From assembly GCA_958510825.1 (NCBI GenBank), contig OY294054.1, positions 10,308,019 through 10,372,018 of the forward strand: a DNA stretch of 64,000 nt, read 5' to 3'. The stretch comes from Brachypterus glaber (Eukaryota > Arthropoda > Insecta > Coleoptera > Kateretidae). A program made the position numbers and the translations under genes. Numbering within the stretch: the stretch's first letter is position 1; each line of letters begins with the position of its first letter. The notes beneath the pieces are model-generated. The model was not told where the DNA came from. It worked only from the letters and a program-made list of their open reading frames with translations, and searched no databases. Shown in pieces: positions 33,213 through 45,444 of this stretch.

Positions 33213-33224
33213 TACAACTACTTA

Positions 33225-33342
33225 ACGAATTTCCAAGTAAATACTTTCAAAATAACTACAAGTACTTTCAGGTATTTCCAAGTACTTCTAGTATTTACAC
33301 TCGAAGTACTTGGAAATACTCGAAGTACTTGGAAATACGGTT
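33225..33342. repeat. Inverted AAGTACTTGGAAATAC repeats
   Basis: Next to the minisatellite, ATTTCCAAGTA and GTATTTCCAAGTACTT face AAGTACTTGGAAATACTCG and a second AAGTACTTGGAAATAC. Together they form a small imperfect palindrome. Confidence 0.6.
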
Positions 33343-33879
33343 ATAACCATCTAAAAAAATTATTATTATTTTTTTGTTTAAAATTAACCCATATACGGGG
33401 CTTTTTGCGTGAACGCATCACCTTCACATATTTTTTTACACAGTTTAAGTAAAATAAAAAATAGAAAATAAAATGTACGCAATAAATAATGTTTTGTAAT
33501 ATAATATAATATAATATTATTATCATAATATAATTGGCTATTGGTACGTTTGTGAATCCTACTGTTTTTCAAAAATTAACAATTTATGTTGAAGGCATTA
33601 TTTGAGTTAAAGAAAAATAAATAATATCTTTTTTTACCACTTTTTTCATATCTTGGCCGTATATGGATTAACTATCTTAGAAACGTTACCTTTTTATTTA
33701 GAACCAACATTTGAACAATTCTGTTTTTTTATAATGTATTTATATTTAAAATGGTAATTATGGTAATTAAAAAGTCGTTTTTGAAAACGAACATAAACTG
33801 ATTTGAAGAGATATTTGAAGATGTGATCAGAAATCCTGACAGAATTTTTTTGTGATTATTTGTTGTCAAAATTAATGGA
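33343..33879. other. AT-rich interval, nothing recognised
   Basis: Overlapping minus-strand ORFs (33341-33572) are low complexity. No motif is supported. Confidence 0.3.
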
Positions 33880-33967
33880 GATCCCCTAGCACAAGCATAA
33901 AGCTTATTTGGGGCTATCCATGACTATGTGTAACTTTTCTAAAATAAATAAATAATAAATAAATAAA
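33880..33967 (+). mobile_element. LINE 3' end relic with (AAAT)n tail
   Basis: GATCCCCTAGCACAAG..CTTATTTGGGGCTATCCATG and TGTGTAA lead into AATAAATAAATAATAAATAAATAA. A second copy is at 62185-62285 (GAGCCCCTAGAACAAG..CTTATTTGGGGCTCTTGATG). Both look like dead-on-arrival LINE 3' ends with no coding sequence left. Confidence 0.6.
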
Positions 33968-35040
33968 ATTTATTTTTCACTACTAGCTTTAGAACATACC
34001 ATTATTTATCATGTTTACAGACTGTGAAATCAATTTTTTTCACCTATAGCAATAATAATTTATTCTCAGGAGTAAATTTTTTAAACAATTGATTTCTGTC
34101 ACTTTAGATGTTTCAGTTGTTTGTGCAATTTTTACTAATTAAACCCAAGAAAATAGCTTTAAATAACTTTCTATTTATTAAATATAATTAATTATAATTA
34201 TTACCAATTAATACAATCAATAATTAGCTAAACATTATGAAAAAAAGAAATTTAAAAAACAAAATTTTTAAACGTCAATTCAAAGTATTTATTTGAGCAA
34301 ATGTCATTGATCAAGGCTACTTGATTTTTTATGAAAATTTCAAGAAATATTATTTCTGTTAATAATTTATTCTATTATTTGAATAAAAATAGTTAAATAG
34401 TGCTAGTAGTGAAAAAACTAATATATAAACTACGGTAGAGAAGACTATTATAGACTCTCACTTGGTATGTAATTACTATTAATCTTTGTACATTTAAAGG
34501 TTGTACCTATAAAATGTTTACCCCGCTTGGGGTAAACCAAATTATTATATTGTCAAATAGTGTTCACATAAAACGTTTGAAATCACATTTCTTTTTTTCT
34601 TTCTTAAATAAAATTATATGGATTTAAGCAGGGTGTGTGAACCGAAAAATTCATGCTGATATAAATGTAAAAAATTAAAAAACATATATTTTTTTTACTT
34701 TGATCTTTGCTAAAAGGACTTTTATCTTTTATAAAGTATAATAATTTTCTTATTGGTAGTAAATTTATTTACCTTTCTCTTTTGAATTAAATAAGAGACA
34801 TTGATAAATTAGATTAATCAAATTAATCAATATCTAATTTTTTATACACCGCAGGGCATTTTTTAAGGCAATGTGGTAAGAGTCCCAGTTAAGGTTACTT
34901 TTTGTTAAAAAGTCCGCTAATTAAAATTTCTTTTACGTAAATTTACGTATATACATATAATAAACGTTTAATAAACAGATATTTTAACAAAAAAATAGAC
35001 CTTTATGTTTACTGTTATTATAAAATTAATAATATCACTC
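33968..35040. other. AT-rich interval, nothing recognised
   Basis: No ORF of note, repeat or RNA structure is supported. Confidence 0.3.
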
Positions 35041-35345
35041 TTAATCGACCACAGTAAAAGACCTTGGCTTTACCTTTGACAAAAGGTTTTCTTTCGATAA
35101 GCATATAGACAATATCGTATCTAGTGCACACAGGTCACTTGGTTTTATCATAAGAAGTTCCAAAAGCTTTTAAAATATCGATACTGTAAAGCTCTTGCAC
35201 ATGTCGTATGTAAATGAAAGCTGGAATATTACTCGCTAGTATGGTACCCTCACCTTAATGTAAATATTAAAGATATTGGAAATGTACAAAGAAAAGTATT
35301 TAGATACACCCCCGTAACTTTTGAACCAAGTGAGATATAAACTTT
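35041..35345 (+). pseudogene. LINE reverse transcriptase C-terminal fragment
   Basis: The plus-strand translation across two frames gives VKDLGFTFDKRFSFDKHIDN, AHRSLGFIIRSSKSF (then a stop), and in another frame LEYYSLVWYPHLNVNIKDIG followed by NVQRKVFRYTPVTFEPSEI. This is the thumb region of Jockey/CR1-like LINE RTs ('DLG...D....F..HI', 'LEY.S.VW.P', 'VQRK'). Stops and a frame shift show it is dead. The surrounding sequence shows no more of the element. Confidence 0.75.
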
Positions 35346-37399
35346 AAATTTGGAATCACTCAACAAAAACTATTATTTGAAATGTTATTCAATTTTTCAT
35401 TAGGTAAGTCGGCGCCAGGGCGGCAGTGGGGCAGTTGCAAGTCCACATGTGGGCCACACATCTCGATAGAATTCTGCAAGAAATTATAAAACACAACAAA
35501 AAGCTCTGGTTTTTTTTTTGAAAATGTGTAGGAATTCAAACCTCTGAACAAGCGCTGTTCAAACAAAAAGGAAACCACAAACATACATGTGTTGTTACGG
35601 TTTAAACAAGTTGTTTAAATTGTTTTTATTTTGTTTTAAATGGAAAAGCGATCGGATTTGACAAACTTTGACCTTTCGAGCTTTAACACTGTTAGAGTCT
35701 AACAGACCGTAGCCAAAGTTTGGCATTTGTTGGGCAAATAATGTTCCACTAAACTTCCCCTTATTATTCATGATCATAACAGACAACTAAGTTTTCATAA
35801 CACAATAACTTAATAGTTAAAAATTGAATATAGGAATATAGCAGGAGCTGCATTTTTCAAAAATTTTGATTAATATGAGTAAAATTTGATAAAAAGCACC
35901 GGTACTTAACCTAGTATCCCGATTTGATATTTACCGAGAATATAATAACATTTGAGTTTTTTTAACATTTAATTAAAAGTTACACTAGGCAACACGGTTT
36001 CTTGCCCTGATTGAAGTAATATGTTTTTTAACTAATTTTGGGTCGCTGAGATCGAATCTGGCTTCAGATGGTTTCTATTACCTCAAGTTTCTGAGAAAAA
36101 TGGGATAAAAGTGGTAAAATATCATTTAGCCCTCAGTTGTTTTAAAACCATGGGATATAAAAATATTTTGATGGCAAATTTGGATTGGCCGACTTTTAGT
36201 TAAAAAATACCCAACCTAGAATTTAAAAACTTTAAATTCATAGGTAAAAAAAATAAGGATACTAGGGATTTTTTTTAAATGGATCCTGTGACACAACTAA
36301 ATAGAGGTAGGGGATCATCCCTCTAAGGCAACAAGCTAAGCGCCACGTACTCATGCTAAAAAAATTCAAAAGAATCACTGGGGGGTCAAAAATAAACTAG
36401 ATATAAGTTACGTAATACGGTCCTTATGTAATCAAGTAACATTTTTATGATGTAGAACCATTAAAAAAAAAGACAAAACTACGCAATATATTTTTTTATA
36501 AATTATTTTTTAATAAACATAATAGCCTGTCGAAAAATTTAAAAAATAACACATGCAGGATTTTTTTTAAGGTCAAATTCGAATTCTGGGCCTATAAATT
36601 GATGTAAAATGTAATTTTTGCGTTTGGGAAAAAAGTTTACACTGTGTGCTTTAATTTATTTTTTTTTTATTTATTTACTTTTTATGAACAAATTAAGCCA
36701 AATAAAAAAATATTTGGATATATATTTTTATAGAGAATTTTATAAGCAACAAATTAAGTTCTATGAAATTTTTACACAAACTTGACAGTTTGGCCACAAA
36801 TGAGCAATTAAGTAAACTGTGCACTTTAATTTTAAGTTTATATTTTTGTTTTCGCATACTTACTGTAACAGTAGGTCCTTCGCATATAGATTTTTAAATT
36901 CCTCGTATTTTATTTAATATACCCTAAAATTTTCAAAATCCTACTATTTTTTTAAAGATTTTGAAAAAATCCGTCATTATTTCCTAAATTTATATATTTT
37001 AAAACGTAAGGAATTTTTTTAAGAACAGATTCGGATTCTACGCTCTTAAATTAGTAAGAAAGATTTACTTTCAGGCAAAAAAAGAGTTTCGATTTGTTGC
37101 CTAGTGTTATTTTTGTATTAAAATATAAATAGATGCCGTGTTTAGGTTAGCTTTAGGTTAGCTAAGTCAAAAACTAAAAAAATTATTTATGTTTAGTTAG
37201 TGCAAAAATACCTATTTAAATCTAAAATTCTAGATTAGCAAAAAAGGGGTAAAAACCATCGTAATGTTTGGTTAGTACAGCACTAGTAACGTGCAGACGT
37301 TAATTTAACGCTCCTCAGCCTTTTAGTTAAAACTAAGGAAAAGTGATATATATAAAACTGTAGATAAATTAAATTAAAATCTAATAAAACTATAATAGC
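35346..37399. other. Interval without recognised genes
   Basis: Small minus-strand ORFs at 35360-35584 and 35595-35786 have no recognised domain. 35395-35470 is locally GC-richer (GGCGCCAGGGCGGCAGTGGG). Otherwise AT-rich. Confidence 0.3.
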
Positions 37400-37790
37400 A
37401 ACAAAAAACACAAATTGAAGCGCTCGAGACAACAAATAAATTATTGTGTACTAAGGTAAACAATCTTGAAATAATAGTAAATCGGTTAGAAATGGAGAAT
37501 CGATTTCTTAAATAATGCCAAGAAGTTGAAGGTGCTCTAATTAGGCCATATCCAAGCATTATACATCAAAAACTCTAGAAACAAGAAAATTATTGAAACC
37601 GTTGTTTATTAACGCAAAAGAGGAGGGCAAAGTAGCTTTTTTGAAATTTGATAAAATTTGTATTGATAAAAAAAAATATAAACTTAACCCGGATAATAAC
37701 AAACTCCTAGAAATCCAGTCAAGAAAGCAACATGAAGAAGAAACTGAAAATCAAAATCTAGAAAACAAAAAGAAGACTTTAAGACACTAG
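37400..37790 (+). pseudogene. Possible LINE ORF1 remnant (coiled coil plus C-terminal domain)
   Basis: One frame gives a coiled-coil-like EALETTNKLLCTKVNNLEII, then VNRLEMENRFLK and a stop. A second frame, 37593-37790, gives GKVAFLKFDKICIDKKKYKL ending in a Lys/Glu-rich tail. A coiled coil followed by a '(A)(Y/F)LK(Y/F)DK(L/I).(I/V)(D)...Y' segment resembles ORF1 proteins of some insect LINEs (from memory). Two or more frame breaks are needed, so it is a relic if correct. It could instead be a chance low-complexity frame. Confidence 0.35.
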
Positions 37791-37833
37791 ACAAAAAAAA
37801 AACTAGTAACTGCTCTGTTAATTAATTGTTTTA

Positions 37834-38555
37834 AGTTTACAAATGATAAATGTCACTTTTGTAACGCAGCGGTTAATCTCGGTTTGGTGTAGAAAACTGT
37901 GTTACTTTTTGAGATATAAGCATATTGTCATTTGGGATTGATTATTCGTTAATTAGAAAGTACTTGAAACATAATGTAAAATTGACCACTGGGTCTAATT
38001 GTCGCATTTGGTTTGAGGCTAGTTGTCGCATGATCTGGAGATATATTCATGGTATAACATTTTTTTTATGAAGAACCGTGTTAAAAAGTGAAACTTTGTT
38101 GGATAACAAATAAAATCGTTTATTAAATGAAATTAAATTAAAAAAAATCGAAAAAATGTAATTTAATTATAGTTAATTATAATATAAGTTGATAATTTTG
38201 ACACAAGAGTGAAAAGTTAGATAACAATCGGCTTGTGGGGAGGCATATGTCTTATTAGCTATTTATAATTTTTATAAATGCCTTTATATTTTTTGAAAAA
38301 AATATACTCTAAGTGCCGCGAAAACGTGCCCCGTGACAGGGCACGTTGTCGCATGTGTCAAGACTTCACAAAAAAAATCATAACTCTAATACCCTATAAA
38401 CTTTTTCATGTTTTTTCTTTAAATAATATAACTGAAACATGCAGCTAAAATTACCATTTGGTGAATTTTTAAAAAATACAGAAATTAAGGAAAAAACTGA
38501 ATAAAAAGTGCGAAAATTATCGGGGCAAATTATAATTAGCCCCGGTCAACCCTAT
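37834..38555. mobile_element. Rearranged second copy of the 21783-22699 MITE
   Basis: 38316-38555 matches 22470-22699, including the GC-rich hairpin (here GCGAAAACGTGCCCC / GGGCACGTTGTCGC) and the right terminus CCCCGGTCAACCCTA. 37926-38310 matches 22087-22470. But 37834-37920 (TTTACAAATGATAAATGTCA .. GAGATATAAGCA) is the reverse complement of 21822-21915 in the first copy. So one subterminal segment is inverted and the left TIR is missing. Confidence 0.7.
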
Positions 38556-39140
38556 ATGTAGTATTTTTAGGCGTTTTAATGTTTGGTCAATAATTAGAAA
38601 ATTATTTTCTAAATCCACTTTGCCTGTAAGTACTACCGCGTTTTTATTTCGGACAACAGTGTAAAAATAAATTACGTGTGTATCCCATAATTTTTTAACG
38701 TGCGCTGTTAAACTTAATTATTCATTTTACACGTTATAATTATTGGGAAATTTTACAATTATTGCTCAATTAAAAATTCATTGTTTTAAAATAAATTTTT
38801 ACAATTATTGCTTGATTAAATTTTCATATGCGTTTTATTTACGGTCAGACACGAGCTACCTATAAACAAGTTAATCGCCTTACAGTATTGAAATTGTTAC
38901 TGGTATTTTTATGTTACTCTTTACAGCTATCGAGCTACAAAGGTATGATGTTTTAAAATAAAATATTAGTATATATTATAGTACTAATTTCATAACACCC
39001 CTTTTTAGCGCACAAGTACAAGTTTAGAAAACGAGCCGCTTGCGGCGAGTACTTTTTTATTCGTATTTTTTTTTGTAAATATAAATTATGGGAAAAAATA
39101 TTGTTATGATGGTGGAATCCATTTTATATATATTTATATA
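38556..39140. other. Interval with one small GC-rich hairpin
   Basis: A GC-cored inverted piece (GAGCCGCTTGCGGCGAG, 39034-39050) sits in AT-rich DNA, similar in style to other hairpins here. No gene is supported. Confidence 0.35.
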
Positions 39141-39350
39141 CAGGGTTCCACAAAATATACCTATACACCTATAACTTTTTTGTTTATTAACTTATCAAAA
39201 TGAAATTTAGAGAAACTAAATATATAAAAAAATGAATTTTTATGACATTTAAAAACAAATTGTTTCACTTCCGGTTTGGCCGGAAATGACCTCTATTTTT
39301 GATTTTTAAACCTATATATTTTTATATATTTAAATTCAGAATTAAATTCT
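39141..39350. repeat. Dispersed repeat with CACTTCCGGTTTGGCCGG
   Basis: It starts after TATACAGGGTTCCACAAAAT. It includes CACTTCCGGTTTGGCCGGAA and a TATATTTAAATTCAGA block, both also found near 22795-22890. Probably a MITE fragment; the other terminus was not found. Confidence 0.45.
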
Positions 39351-39654
39351 GAGTACAACCATGTATCATTTGACCATCGTTGACAGAACATGTAATTTTA
39401 TAATTGCTGGTACATATACGTACCATTAGTCTAAAAAGGGTTAAAGAAAAAGCATTCTGTTATGATATTGATAGCAAATGATTCATACCCAATAGTAACG
39501 AATAGCCTAGACCTTCTTCTATCATTTACTAATCCTAAAGCGCCTACTGTTACACATACTGTTACGCAAACAGTGGCTAATGCAGGCTTAACAAGTTTGG
39601 TTGAAAATAACGAAAAAGGTAGAGATTTTAGGCAAAAAAACAATTGCTTGGGAT
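39351..39654. other. Interval upstream of SINE copy B
   Basis: The ORF at 39462-39767 runs into the SINE head and so is not a gene. Imperfect ACTGTTACACATACTGTTACG repeats occur near 39547-39572. Confidence 0.35.
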
Positions 39655-39919
39655 GGGAGAATTGGCTCAGCGGTCTAAGGCATCGATATAGCATTGAAAC
39701 GGAGCCAATGATCGTGAGTTCAAACCTCACTGGCGCCGATTGCCTTTTTCAGTTAATTAATAATTGAAATTTGGCGATGGCGTACTCCCTAGATATATTG
39801 GTTCGAAAGTCAATTAAAGCCGGTCCCTCTACCACTAGCCCACACAAATCCTGGACTTAGGGGATGCTTAATTAAGTAGAATAGTACGAGGTTAAAAACA
39901 AAACAAACAAAACAAAACC
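39655..39919 (+). mobile_element. tRNA-derived SINE, copy B
   Basis: The head GGGAGAATTGGCTCAGCGG has box A TGGCTCAGCGG (39663-39673) and box B GTTCAAACC (39718-39726). The shared body follows (GGCGCCGATTGCC, TTTTTCAGTTAATTAATAAT, ACTCCCTAGATATATTGG, CTTAGGGGATGCTTAATTAA, TAGTACGAGGTTAA) and then an (AAAAC)n tail. It is the copy closest to copy A in both head and body. Confidence 0.88.
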
Positions 39920-40062
39920 TGAGCACCAAAAGCGGCGAAAAATTATAGACATATTTTAGCTATTGTATTGTGACATTGTAAAAAGTTCTATCAAATCCTG
40001 GAGGGCCTAATTCACACTGAGAGTTTGTTAACGTATTAAGTACTGAACAATTTTGTATATAC

Positions 40063-41280
40063 AGGGTGATTCAGAATTGGTGAATCAAATGAAAATAGTA
40101 GATAACCCATGCGAAAATAAGACAAAAAGTTCCTAAAGGTTGGTCCGGAAATGAGCCCTAAGCGAGCTAGGAGGGTCCTAAGGGTATATGTGAAAAGTAG
40201 TTTTTATTTAATATCTCTGGAACCCCATGAACTACAGCAATAATTTTTTGCACATACCTTAACATTGATAAAGGCTATTTTCTTGTGTAATTTTTATTGC
40301 GTAATATTAACCAGGGGCGTGAAAAATGGGGGAGAGATGTCACTTTTTTGTCCCAAACTTTATTATCTGTAGATTTTTTGACATTTTCTCAATAAACTAT
40401 AATTTTTAATTAAAAATACATAAAAAAAATAATCTTTATGTAACACCATAGGGCCAACCGTTTTCGAGAAAATTTGAGTTAAAGGGAATGGTGGCCAATT
40501 ATCTTAGGAAAACGCCAATAACACAAATTGGAATTGGAATTAAAGTTAAGATTTTACTTTCCGAGCATTCAAAATGGGAACTAAAAATACACCAATAAAA
40601 ATTTCAATACTGCAGGGTTATTTTCTACATTAAAAACTGTAAAGAAAGCTTGTTTACATCTAGGTTCGAAAATCAGTTTTAAGTGTACTGCATCCTCTTA
40701 AAAAATAAAGAATAACACTTTTTAAGGGATCGTAGCTCCCTTAAAATCGATTTGTGGATATTTGTGTACGGGAACTTTTTATAATTTCTAATGTAGTATT
40801 AAAAATATAATTGGCACATGTTTTAGTTCCTATTTTTGATACTTACAACCTGAAATTTTTCTTTTTAACTCAGTTTTTCTCGAGAACGGTTGGCCCTACG
40901 GTGTTACACAAAGCGTATCTTTTTTTATGTATTTTTAATTAAAGAATTACATTTTATTGAGAAAATATCAAAAGGTCTACAGATAAAAAAGTTTTGGGCA
41001 AAAAAGTAATATCATCCCACATTTTGCACGCCCATGTTTAAAATTACAAAATTAAAAATAACTTAAATAATAGCCTTTATCAATATTAAGGTATGTGCAA
41101 CAAATCGTTACTGTAGTCATGGGGAGATATTAGATAAAAACTACTTTTCAGATGCACACTTAGGAGGGTCGTAGCTCCCTTAGGGCTCATTTCCGCACCA
41201 ACCTTTATAGAAACTTTTTGTTTTATTTTGGCACGGGGAATCTACCGTTTTCGTTTGGTTCACCTATTCTGAATCACCCT
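40063..41280. mobile_element. Foldback MITE, AGGGTGATTCAGAAT termini
   Basis: The arms are reverse complements over most of their length, centred near 40670. Termini: AGGGTGATTCAGAATTGGTG and, reversed, AGGGTGATTCAGAATAGGTG. Further in, CGGAAATGAGCCCTA, TGTAACACC.TAGGGCCAACCG and GATTTTTTGACATTTTCTCA all have inverted partners. No ORF. Similar CAGGGTGATT ends appear at 54538, 60463 and, reversed, 63226. Confidence 0.85.
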
Positions 41281-42316
41281 CAATAAAGCCCCAAGCAACT
41301 TCATTTATTTAATACAATTTGCTACAGTAAAACATCACGTTGTTTCGTTATTGCTACTGTAACAACTTGACTTCAATAACTAAAGTTCCTATACAAAACC
41401 GCTTAGTATTAAGGGTAACAAATTTTTATTGTAGATCTGCGAAAATTTGAAATCCCAGTACCAAGCTCATTTCGAAGATATTCAAATGCAAAACTAATTC
41501 AGTTAAAATTTATATCAGTGTATTAATTTTAAATCAGTTATCCAGTATACTAGTCTATTAATTATAAACTAGTTATAAATAACTTTAACGAGGATATTAC
41601 CTAATAGACTCTCGTTACTGTAAATATCCATCCTTTTTGTAATACTTCCCCTTCGTCATTTAGTTACTCTACTTTTAATATAATCGGGATAAAATTAATT
41701 GGTGCAATTTAGTGTTCGTCAAAGTTTTAAAGACATAAAATTCGTTTAGTTTGCGTATAATCATTATAATGCTCACGAGTTAAGATAAATTAAATTGAAT
41801 TTGGAAAATCAAGAATTAATAATTAAAACTTTTTAGTTTCTTTATTTTCTTTATTATGCTCCTCGCAGCTTCACAGCAGAGGAGTATTACACGTTTCTTT
41901 CGGACCACGAAAAAAGAAAATGTAGCCTGGTGAGTTTATGATGACTGGTACAGAAATAACTTTGATAGCTTTAATAATAACGCGACAAATTAAGTGATTT
42001 GTCTTAGGTAAATCACGTTGTTTATAAAAGGACCACCCCCGACTTTTGTTAGTGATTGTATTGTGATTGCCAAAACAGTTTTCCTTATAAGGTGGGTAAG
42101 CCAATTATTGCCATGTTAAAACATTTTAGTTTTTACTGCATTCAAATTTATTTGTAATCACCTGAAACTCTAATGGGTAAAAAATAAACAAACTGCAGGA
42201 GCTTTAAAAGAAATATTATTGCTTTTTAAAAAAGATTAATTACTTACAATATTAGTTATCCACGTCTCAAATATTGCCAGAGTAATGCCAATAATAGAAG
42301 AGAACAAACTTAACAA
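41281..42316. other. AT-rich interval, nothing recognised
   Basis: The minus-strand ORF at 41871-42104 has no recognised motif. No repeat is supported. Confidence 0.3.
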
Positions 42317-42840
42317 ACAATTAGTCGTTTTTAGTAAGCCCCACGAACTCTTTATGTACGTATAGATTACAATCTCATATCGGCCTGGCGATTATCTTTT
42401 ATAAAAAGCAGAACTTTCTGATTTCTTTGTTAGTTTCCTTTTTGTTGTTTTTTGTTTTGTCATTTTTTGTTTTCAACTATTTCGCAAGGCAGTATCATCT
42501 AAATCTACTTAGAAACCAGTCTCAAAAAATTACCTTTTCGCTTCTTTCTTAGGTGGAACATAATATGGATCAAGAAAGTGCATGTTTGTGCCTACGTTAT
42601 TACGTATTTGCCCTTCAATAATTAATGCTACCCAGCTTGCGACAGTCAATTTTACAAGTTTTTATAGTGAAAAAGCACAAAACACAACTGCGATTTTGTG
42701 TACGCCATTGCCAACTGGATACAGATACATTATATTTATAGGCATGTTTTCAATATAACTACATCTATGACACAAAGGACGAACTAACAAGTTTAAGAGG
42801 GGTGGAAATATTAGGAACATAGCAATAATTGGCCCACCCA
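42317..42840 (+). repeat. Dispersed ~0.5-kb repeat, copy 2
   Basis: Collinear with 29865-30390, with many small indels and substitutions and no shared open frame. Confidence 0.75.
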
Positions 42841-43209
42841 CCTTATATAGATAAACTCTTTAATAGCACCACATATGTATGGCATTATATCCACTTTAAG
42901 CCACTAATATTATCTCAAAAGCAATAAAATATTTCTGTGACTCCAAACTAAATTACAACTTTAAGCATTATAATAGATAACTATCTAAATAGTATTGCCG
43001 CTTAACCCATTAGCTCCCAGCGTCCTATTTACAAAAAATTTTCGCCATTTTTGTGCAACTTGACGAATATAGCGTATCGCCACTTAAACGTACATAGAAA
43101 ACAGTTTGTTAGAATGACATTAGTTTTAAAGATTTGACTTGTCACGCATCAACAACAACTGCGTAATTATAACGCTTTTTTTACTTTAGTGCTGTTTGAT
43201 AGAACTTTA
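42841..43209. other. Interval without recognised genes
   Basis: Nothing is supported. TTAACCCATTAGCTCCCAGCG near 43002 resembles ends of TTAA elements elsewhere, but no partner end was found. Confidence 0.3.
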
Positions 43210-43948
43210 GGAGCTGTCCATATATTACGTAACGTGCCTAGGGGGGGAGGGTCAGAGAAATTGTTACAGTTTGTGACAGGGGGGAGGGGGGGTCTAGGTA
43301 AACGTTACGTAACGGAATTTAATAAATTTAATGTTTATTTCTAAGCTTGGCAGATGTATTTTTATTTCAACATAAATAACTATTTAGTGGCCCATAATTC
43401 CCTTTTTCACACAAAAATTGACGAAACGCATATTTAAATAATATTGTAATCAGTAAAAAAACTGGTGACATTGATATTAAAAAAAAATCTTACGACCCTG
43501 TTCTTGCGTGATCTTGCCAATGAATCATCGGCGATGATACATTTTCGCGCGGAATGTGTACTCACAGAACACCAATGTGTGTACTATTTGGTGTACCTGT
43601 GCATAAACAATATACGTGTTATATGTGACACTCAGTGTAAAAAGAGGTACCTAGTATTTTTTCCCTGTGTGATATTGATTGTGAATATTTTTTTAAAGTT
43701 TGAGTGATTTTTTCGTGTAAATTTTTTGTAAGGTTATGTTATACTATATTTTAGGTTCATGTTTGTTTTGTCGAAAAAAACGAATCAATAGTGAGAATAC
43801 AGTTAAATTTATTGCGAAACAAAAATTTTATATTGTTACGCGTTACAAAGGGGGGGGGGGGGTGTTGGTAAATGTGACAGTTTGTTACACAGGGGGAGGG
43901 GGGGTCAATTTTTTGAAAAATTGCTTTACGTAATATATGGACAGCCCC
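43210..43948. mobile_element. PIF/Harbinger-like MITE with TTA target duplication
   Basis: The ends GGAGCTGTCCATATATTACG and, reversed from the right, GGGGCTGTCCATATATTACG match through GTAA. TTA flanks both sides (43207-43209, 43949-43951). A 3-bp TWA duplication with a GG-starting TIR points to PIF/Harbinger. Inside, two G-rich tracts (43240-43297 and 43850-43907) share GACAGTTTGT-like and GGGGGGAGGGGGGG blocks in direct rather than inverted orientation. The ORFs at 43465-43707 and 43736-43933 have no recognised domain. Confidence 0.75.
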
Positions 43949-43951
43949 TTA

Positions 43952-45444
43952 TGAGTTTTGAAAAACTTAAACCAGGTAGGTACTTTTTACTTGTTATTTT
44001 GACAAGCTAATAAATTATGTTAATTATAAATAATTTGATATTGGTTTAGATTTCATTTAATTTTTGTACATAACACTGTGAATCTATGTGTCCTATAATA
44101 ACATTTTAAATATAAGTATGTATTACTCAGATTTGTTAATAAATTGGTAAGAATGAGTTATCGGAGTAAGGAAACATTTGGAACCTTAGAGGAAGCATGG
44201 GAATATTTTAACTCACAAGAAATTGAGGCGGTTGACATGTCATTTTACTAATAGTTGATTTTATCAAAAAATTAAATCTATGAGCATAATTACAATTATA
44301 TAAAGTTAAAAATAATATTTATTGCCTGATAAGATATATACAAGAGTTTTACATGTATGGATGAGCAATAAATATGCTCAAAACACAGAAATGTAATATA
44401 CATTTGAGCGTGCTTGAAAATACAACAAAATATGCATATATAAAAAAATACAAAAATACACATATATAAATAAATATTTCGAAAAAATTTGCAACATAAC
44501 AACATAATCAGCATAAAAAGAGCTTTAAAATGGGCTATTACACGTCCTACATTACTTTTTTCTAAATGTAAATTTTTGCAAAATTACAAATTTTAAAAAA
44601 TTCACCTATTAGTACCCCATTATCTCGAAATTCAGTAAACCGATTTTTCATTGCCAATCACCATTATATTCGGCCTAAAAAAAAAACCTTTAAAATGACA
44701 TGTAACTTGTCCTATTTTCTTCAATCCTTAACAACTCCAGCATAGATATTCCAAATTTATACGTTAAAAACGTACAAAAAATCAAATTAAAAAAAAGTGC
44801 CAGATAGATTTTTTTAATTTTGAACCAAAATGTTCCTAGGGCCATGCCTATTCGATTCATAAAAAAAATTTTGTTTTGTCAAAAAAAAAAAAATTAAAAC
44901 GCTAAAAACCTATAATGTTAGGTGTGATTCTTACTCCGTCCTGGTTTTAAAGTTCAATTAGTTTTTCATTTAATTATGTATTGATTTAGTTGGAATAATT
45001 TTTGTTGGGATTTGTTTGCCAAGAACTACATTTTCTGTTAATTAGAATATTTTATTTGATCCAAAATTTACCCAATCTTTCGAGATTAAGACGCACCTGA
45101 AACGGGGTTGTTCAAACCTAACCTCAACATCTTGACAAGTTCAAAAAGTCAAACAATGCTTTTAGTTACAAAATTGGATTAATAATTATAATCTATAGAC
45201 ATGCGATAAGAAGTGTAACAACAGAAATGTGAAAAGCTATACTCATAGTTAAAATTCACTAAAAGAAATATAAAACAAACTTTTTCGATATCCATCGTAA
45301 GTTATTATATTTACTAATAACCTATTAAAACCCCCACTTAAACCTATAGGTCTTAAATAGGTCTAAAATAGCTTTTTAAGACCTATTTAAGACCTATAAA
45401 AACCTGTTTAGCCCCTAGCCCTAATTTTAGCCCGTGACACATTT
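43952..45444. other. AT-rich interval with diverged repeats
   Basis: 44610-44890 shares TACCCCATTAT.TCGA, GTAAACCGATTTT and CAGATAGATTTTTTTAAT with the foldback at 58437-59118. 45345-45410 has small inverted repeats of TAGGTCTTAAATAGG. No gene is supported; the ORF at 44296-44514 is low complexity. Confidence 0.4.

Noticed and set aside
32178..33217. Six regularly spaced minus-strand ORFs as a repeat-protein gene
   Set aside because: They recur only because of the 166-bp minisatellite; 166 is not a multiple of 3, so frames do not join.
39655..39735. Genuine tRNA gene
   Set aside because: A/B boxes are present but the cloverleaf is imperfect, and the sequence continues into a SINE body shared by four loci.
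39462..39767. 101-residue ORF as a gene
   Set aside because: Its second half is the SINE head; the opposite strand is open too, showing a chance frame.
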